In this document: positions 43,633 to 46,970 of the stretch, piece after piece
Numbering within the stretch: position 1 is the stretch's first letter
Layout: each line of letters starts with the position of its first letter
Assembly: GCA_029256485.1 (NCBI GenBank)
Contig: JAQSXU010000020.1
Location: 1 to 46,970, forward strand
Direction of reading: 5' to 3'
From: Clostridiaceae bacterium
Lineage (GTDB): Bacteria; Bacillota_A; Clostridia; Clostridiales; Clostridiaceae
DNA length: 46,970 bases
Program-made: the position numbers and the translations under genes
The notes under the pieces: model-generated
Seen by the model: the letters and a program-made list of their open reading frames with translations, nothing else
Database searches by the model: none
Told to the model about the DNA's origin: nothing

Positions 43633-44733
43633 CTATTCAAATACAGCAAGAACCATTGTTTGATTAAAATGTTGCTCATTAAGCTGTTCTCCATAGCCTG
43701 CAAATCCAATATAATCTCCTAAGGCACTGCCCATGTTTTTAGCAAAATCATTTAAATATCCATCCTTTTCAAAAAGCATTGACCTTGCAAGGCAGTTTAT
43801 CATGATGGCCAATGATGGATTTGGCATTTCCTTTTTTACTTTTTCTATGGTCTCATTAATTACCTTTTTGTAATTATCAGGTTCTAAAAGTACCATTTTT
43901 GAATTGTTATACACTCTGGCATGATATGACATTCCGTTATTTTTCGTAACCATTTGATTTGCAGTAATATACATATCATTTCCAATAACTCTTCCAAGAG
44001 GATAACTATCTAAATATTTAGAAAGACCTTCAACGGTGGTATTTAAAGCTTCGGCCATTACTTTTGCAGCTGGTTTATTATCATATTCATGCACAGTTCT
44101 GTTTCTTACATCTACTTTAGTTGCAGTAAAGTAATGATTAGTTGGTTTATAAATATTTTCCCTGTATAATTTGATTTTACCCCCTAAATTTTTAATTACT
44201 ACAAAGGCACATGCGTTATTATACACTTTCCCATTAAAAGAAATCATGGTTCTTTCTGCTCTGCCTAAATCACCTGATGATCCCCCGAATAAAGGAATGT
44301 TTTTTTCTGCAAGCACGGAATTAAATGTGGATAAAACCAATTCCTCACAGCTTATTAAAGCTGAAGAAATTTCGAAGCATACCGTATTAGAAGTATTCTG
44401 AAATTTATTTATGCATTCAGTTATTCTGTCCACATATTTTAGTGGATATCTATCCACTTCTTCTAATATGTCTGCATAACATTCAATTCCATCTTCAATA
44501 CCCATTACAACCAGTGTATCCTTATAAGCTCCATGTTTACAAAAGCCTGCAAAGGTAGTAGATCCAAGAATGATACTATGTTTAAACTGTTCCTTAATCT
44601 TTTCAGTATATGATTCAAAATGTTCAACATCAGAAAAAAATAATATTAATTTAGGTGATACAAATTCCTTTACAGCTTCAGATATTGCTTCATTTAAATC
44701 ACTATTAGAACTTTTTCCAACTTTATAATTCAT
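43633..44733 (-). CDS. FIST-domain sensory protein
   Basis: 366 residues with FIST N and C domains: FSDVEHFESYTEKIKEQF, IILGSTTFAGFCKHG and LVVMGIEDGIECYAD in the N domain, then FGGSSGDLGRAERTMISF and the C-terminal FAGYGEQLNEQHFNQTM. FIST domains are ligand-sensing modules thought to bind small molecules such as amino acids. Here it is a cytoplasmic sensor with no output domain of its own, and the receptor gene follows directly. The GAGGGGG site lies eight bases before the ATG. Confidence 0.85.
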   Translation of the reverse strand: MNYKVGKSSNSDLNEAISEAVKEFVSPKLILFFSDVEHFESYTEKIKEQFKHSIILGSTTFAGFCKHGAYKDTLVVMGIEDGIECYADILEEVDRYPLKYVDRITECINKFQNTSNTVCFEISSALISCEELVLSTFNSVLAEKNIPLFGGSSGDLGRAERTMISFNGKVYNNACAFVVIKNLGGKIKLYRENIYKPTNHYFTATKVDVRNRTVHEYDNKPAAKVMAEALNTTVEGLSKYLDSYPLGRVIGNDMYITANQMVTKNNGMSYHARVYNNSKMVLLEPDNYKKVINETIEKVKKEMPNPSLAIMINCLARSMLFEKDGYLNDFAKNMGSALGDYIGFAGYGEQLNEQHFNQTMVLAVFE

Positions 44734-44843
44734 AACTAGCCCCCTCTACAATTAAATATACAATTTTAATAAATTTAGTGTTTTTTTGATTTTTGGGAAA
44801 ATATTTGACATGATTGTTGTTAAATTGACATATATTGACTTTA

Positions 44844-44872
44844 ATTATAGCCAATTTAGCAGTAAAAGTCAA
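44844..44872 (-). promoter_or_regulatory. SigmaA-type promoter of the FIST-receptor operon
   Basis: Minus-strand TTGACT (44872-44867) and TATAAT (44849-44844) with a 17-base spacer, about 110 bases before the FIST start. Plus-strand TTGACA motifs overlap the region; no plus-strand gene follows. Confidence 0.65.
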
Positions 44873-44965
44873 TAGAATGAAATGGAGGTATATAATGGAC
44901 ATATAATATATTTATACTATAATATGTTATTTAGAGATTTGAAATTAAAATAATTGAATAATTTT

Positions 44966-45000
44966 AACAATGGCTTACTTTATAACAGTAAGCCATTGTT
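44966..45000. terminator. Hairpin terminator downstream of the 147-residue protein gene
   Basis: A perfect 13-bp stem AACAATGGCTTAC/GTAAGCCATTGTT. The T run after it is weak. Confidence 0.55.
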
Positions 45001-45007
45001 CACTTTG

Positions 45008-45451
45008 TTATTCCAGATCTTTTAGAAACTCTGGATCAGCTTTTGAAAGGTCAATGTCTTTTACATGCTTTTGAATATTTAAGTTAGGGCTCTCCATAGT
45101 GCCTCCAAGTGATTTAATTATTTCCTCAGCTTTTTGCTTGTTATTGGCATCAGTGCTTATTATGACCTTGTAATTTATATCTGCTATTTCTTCAAAGCCT
45201 CCCATGCCGCTTACCATAGGGCTGGCTGCTAGCAAAGGACTTCTCCCCGTGTTGTCATCCGGAATACCTGAATTCATCACTAAATCAGAGTTGCTTGTGG
45301 TGGATAAAAAGCCTTCCTCCTTTGGCCTTACATCAGTATTTAGCTGAAAATGATCATTTATATCTGCATAGGCTTTAATACCCTGGCTTTTAAGTTTATC
45401 AGCAGCTTCATTGGCATTTTTTATTCCTTTAAAAAAAGCTTCTATTTTCAT
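45008..45451 (-). CDS. Small soluble protein, unknown function
   Basis: 147 residues. Two beta-alpha-beta halves can be made out (MKIEAFFKGIKNANEAADKL and YKVIISTDANNKQKAEEIIK), separated by a glycine/serine/proline-rich linker (~50-85). The halves resemble general-stress-protein YflT/17M-type modules, but the match is weak. The C-terminal VKDIDLSKADPEFLKDLE is acidic. AGGAGG lies seven bases before the ATG. Monocistronic. Confidence 0.65.
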   Translation of the reverse strand: MKIEAFFKGIKNANEAADKLKSQGIKAYADINDHFQLNTDVRPKEEGFLSTTSNSDLVMNSGIPDDNTGRSPLLAASPMVSGMGGFEEIADINYKVIISTDANNKQKAEEIIKSLGGTMESPNLNIQKHVKDIDLSKADPEFLKDLE

Positions 45452-45574
45452 AGTTTCCTCCTGTGTAAATTGATATTTATATGTTAGTTTTTGTTTTCAT
45501 GTATTTTTTATACAAAGAAAAAATTAAAATTATAAATATCAATGGAGTAGCTTATGTATAATGTCTAGGTATTT

Positions 45575-46315
45575 CTACAACTGCTTTTGGTCAGTTCCCA
45601 TAAGCCAAGCGAATGCCTTATGGAACCTTTCAGGTATTTCCACGAAGTGTCCCCCATTGTTCCACTGCAATGTTACATTTTCCGCTGATTCAAGCTGCCT
45701 TTCAAGTATATCAAAAGCCTTTTGAGTACAGCTGCCCACTGCAGCCATTCTCTGATTTCTGTTATGTTCCTCCCCTTTACCAAGAGAAAGATATACTTTG
45801 GAATGGACATTAACAGGTTCATTGGAATTCATGAATTCTATCCACCCATCATACCAAAGTGAACCAGAAAGGCTTCCAACTATTCCAAAGACCTCTGTTG
45901 TGTACAATCCATAAAGAGCCGCAAGACCTGCCAGGGAATATCCAATAAGTGCAGTGTTCTCAGGCTCAGGCTTAGTTTTGTAGTTTTCATCTATATAGGG
46001 TTTTATTTTATTTATAAGAAAGTTTAAATATTCAGATGCACCTCCTGTAAATGGCTCAGCTTTTTTTGCTAATGCAGGGGCAGGCCAAGGTGTATAGTCA
46101 CTGCCCCAGTTTTCTGAATGAACATCCACAAGTATAAATTCTTCACAGTCCACATCAAAATGCGGCTCCATGGCTTCCATTATTTCAGATATTTCATTTT
46201 CTCCGTTCATGTAAACCACTGAATAATTCGTACCGGACGTCTGGTAACCCTGTGGGAGATACAATGTGCATGGGCATCCACAGATATTTAAATTGTTAAT
46301 AGTTCCCTTCTTCAT
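45575..46315 (-). CDS. Alpha/beta-hydrolase-fold esterase (IroE/Fes-like)
   Basis: 246 residues, a PF00756-type esterase. YLPQGYQ is followed by VVYMNGENE, the nucleophile elbow GYSLAGLAALYG (~125), GSLSGSLWYDGW, GKGEEHNRN with the acidic residue, and the C-terminal histidine in NNGGHFVEIP (~225). No signal peptide, so cytoplasmic. Related enzymes hydrolyse siderophore or carbohydrate esters. The substrate is not defined by context. Monocistronic. Confidence 0.83.
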   Translation of the reverse strand: MKKGTINNLNICGCPCTLYLPQGYQTSGTNYSVVYMNGENEISEIMEAMEPHFDVDCEEFILVDVHSENWGSDYTPWPAPALAKKAEPFTGGASEYLNFLINKIKPYIDENYKTKPEPENTALIGYSLAGLAALYGLYTTEVFGIVGSLSGSLWYDGWIEFMNSNEPVNVHSKVYLSLGKGEEHNRNQRMAAVGSCTQKAFDILERQLESAENVTLQWNNGGHFVEIPERFHKAFAWLMGTDQKQL

Positions 46316-46412
46316 ATCTTAACTCCTTATGATGGCTTATTTTTATAATGCCACCTTCTCTAAATCCATTATAGCATTATAAATCATTTCTCTGGTATAG
46401 CCATGGATCATT

Positions 46413-46443
46413 AAAAGCCTTTCGGCTAGGCCGAAAAGCTTTA
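46413..46443. terminator. Bidirectional terminator after the metallo-beta-lactamase-fold gene
   Basis: CTTTCGGC and GCCGAAAAG form a stem, extended by AGC/GCT, flanked by A and T runs; it lies 10 bases after the stop at 46453. Confidence 0.7.
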
Positions 46444-46452
46444 TTAATAGAT

Positions 46453-46970
46453 CTATTTATTGTTTATAAATTCATTATAGGCTGTTTCAAGATTCATAGC
46501 ATGAATCTCTGGAGTATTTTCCATATCTAAATATCTTGTATTTTTAAGGCAGTCATTTAAGCTTATTTTAAGCACATCATCTAGTGTTCCACCATCATTT
46601 ATAATCCTTTTTACGTACTTTTCTACATTTTTAAGATATTCTAAATCTAATCTTATGGCTTCATGTGGATTTATAATATCTCCATGTCCGGGAACTATTA
46701 TAGAGTAATTCTTTGTTCTCAGCATTTCAAGTGTTGGAATAAGTCCTTTAAAATTTCCATCGAAGGCAACTACAGATGGTAAATTTGTAGTCACCACATC
46801 ACCTGCAAAAAGTATATTCTCCTTAACCAGCTCAATGCTGATATGCTCATCATTACAATGTCCCTTAGTTCTTATTATTTTAAATGTCCTGTTTCCTAAA
46901 GTTATTATCTGACCATCCTGAGTGCTGCTAAAATCATAGATTACTGTTTCATCATTTTTAAACATTGGCA
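46453..46970 (-). CDS. Metallo-beta-lactamase-fold hydrolase, 5' end outside window
   Basis: The C-terminal ~172 residues of an MBL-fold protein. Third ligand motif RTKGHCNDEH, fourth FAGDVV and fifth VPGHGD are present; the first HxHxDH motif is beyond the window. The frame is open through base 46970, so the ATG at 46965 is not the true start. A C-terminal helical tail (~100 residues) follows the domain. Substrate unknown. Confidence 0.8.
   Translation of the reverse strand, partial: PMFKNDETVIYDFSSTQDGQIITLGNRTFKIIRTKGHCNDEHISIELVKENILFAGDVVTTNLPSVVAFDGNFKGLIPTLEMLRTKNYSIIVPGHGDIINPHEAIRLDLEYLKNVEKYVKRIINDGGTLDDVLKISLNDCLKNTRYLDMENTPEIHAMNLETAYNEFINNK

Noticed and set aside
44893..44905. 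Plus-strand GGAGG followed by ATG in the FIST upstream region
   Set aside because: The frame ends after three codons (MDI) and no gene or terminator structure follows.

Overview
The window is a roughly 30% GC, AT-rich chromosomal segment with strong GGAGG-type ribosome binding sites, many GTG/TTG starts and rho-independent terminators. Families typical of anaerobic Firmicutes are present: an EFR1 flavodoxin/ferredoxin, soluble chemotaxis receptors, a dgaE/dgaF operon with a PRD regulator, and a MutS2-like protein. This fits a cluster I Clostridium or close relative; the species cannot be named from the sequence alone. Most genes are on the minus strand.

Layout. 1-3.6 kb: start of a large secreted GH13 amylase/pullulanase with a LacI-type operator just after its promoter. 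3.7-9.4 kb: CPBP membrane protease, beta-helix repeat protein, half-size TauE/SafE permease, DeoR regulator, a decayed alpha/beta-hydrolase pseudogene, a small membrane protein and a soluble chemotaxis receptor. 9.4-16.9 kb: a nine-gene minus-strand operon joining a three-PRD regulator, an amidohydrolase, a PRD-only protein, four proteins of the SFCGSGGAGA/DUF4312/DUF4311/DUF4310 set (probably an uncharacterised transporter), DgaE and DgaF. The end of the pathway gives pyruvate and glyceraldehyde 3-phosphate from a 2-amino sugar acid phosphate. 17.1-23.3 kb: intact paralogue of the hydrolase pseudogene, an ECF sigma factor with a DUF4179 membrane partner, a frameshifted TIM-barrel gene, two unknown proteins and a YjbR protein. 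23.5-27.9 kb: a MutS2-like ATPase without Smr domain, behind a leader with a 7-codon uORF and two terminators, and a HIRAN-domain protein. 28-33.2 kb: AraC regulator, EFR1 protein, lipoprotein amidase, GNAT remnant, methyltransferase and an orphan PIN protein. 33.57-35.89 kb: a complete IS1595-family element with terminal repeats, an 8-bp target duplication and an alpha/beta-hydrolase passenger. 36-47 kb: YjbR, nitroreductase, MATE exporter divergent from a LysR regulator, secreted M6 protease, SDR, FIST plus chemotaxis receptor pair, unknown protein, esterase and a metallo-beta-lactamase-fold protein cut by the window end.

Most notable signals. (1) Four dispersed copies, all on the plus strand, of an intergenic unit: direct repeats spaced 11 bp that closely resemble a PhoB/PhoP box, a -10 at the PhoB-class distance, a perfect hairpin showing a UCCCC loop, and an intrinsic terminator. 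This looks like a multicopy small-RNA family with a C-rich seed, possibly phosphate-regulated. (2) The MutS2-like gene has an attenuator leader of the kind found before ribosome-protection and antibiotic-resistance genes. (3) The passenger-carrying IS1595 element. (4) The unassigned transporter set in the DgaE/DgaF operon. All functional statements are inferred from sequence; no database search was run.
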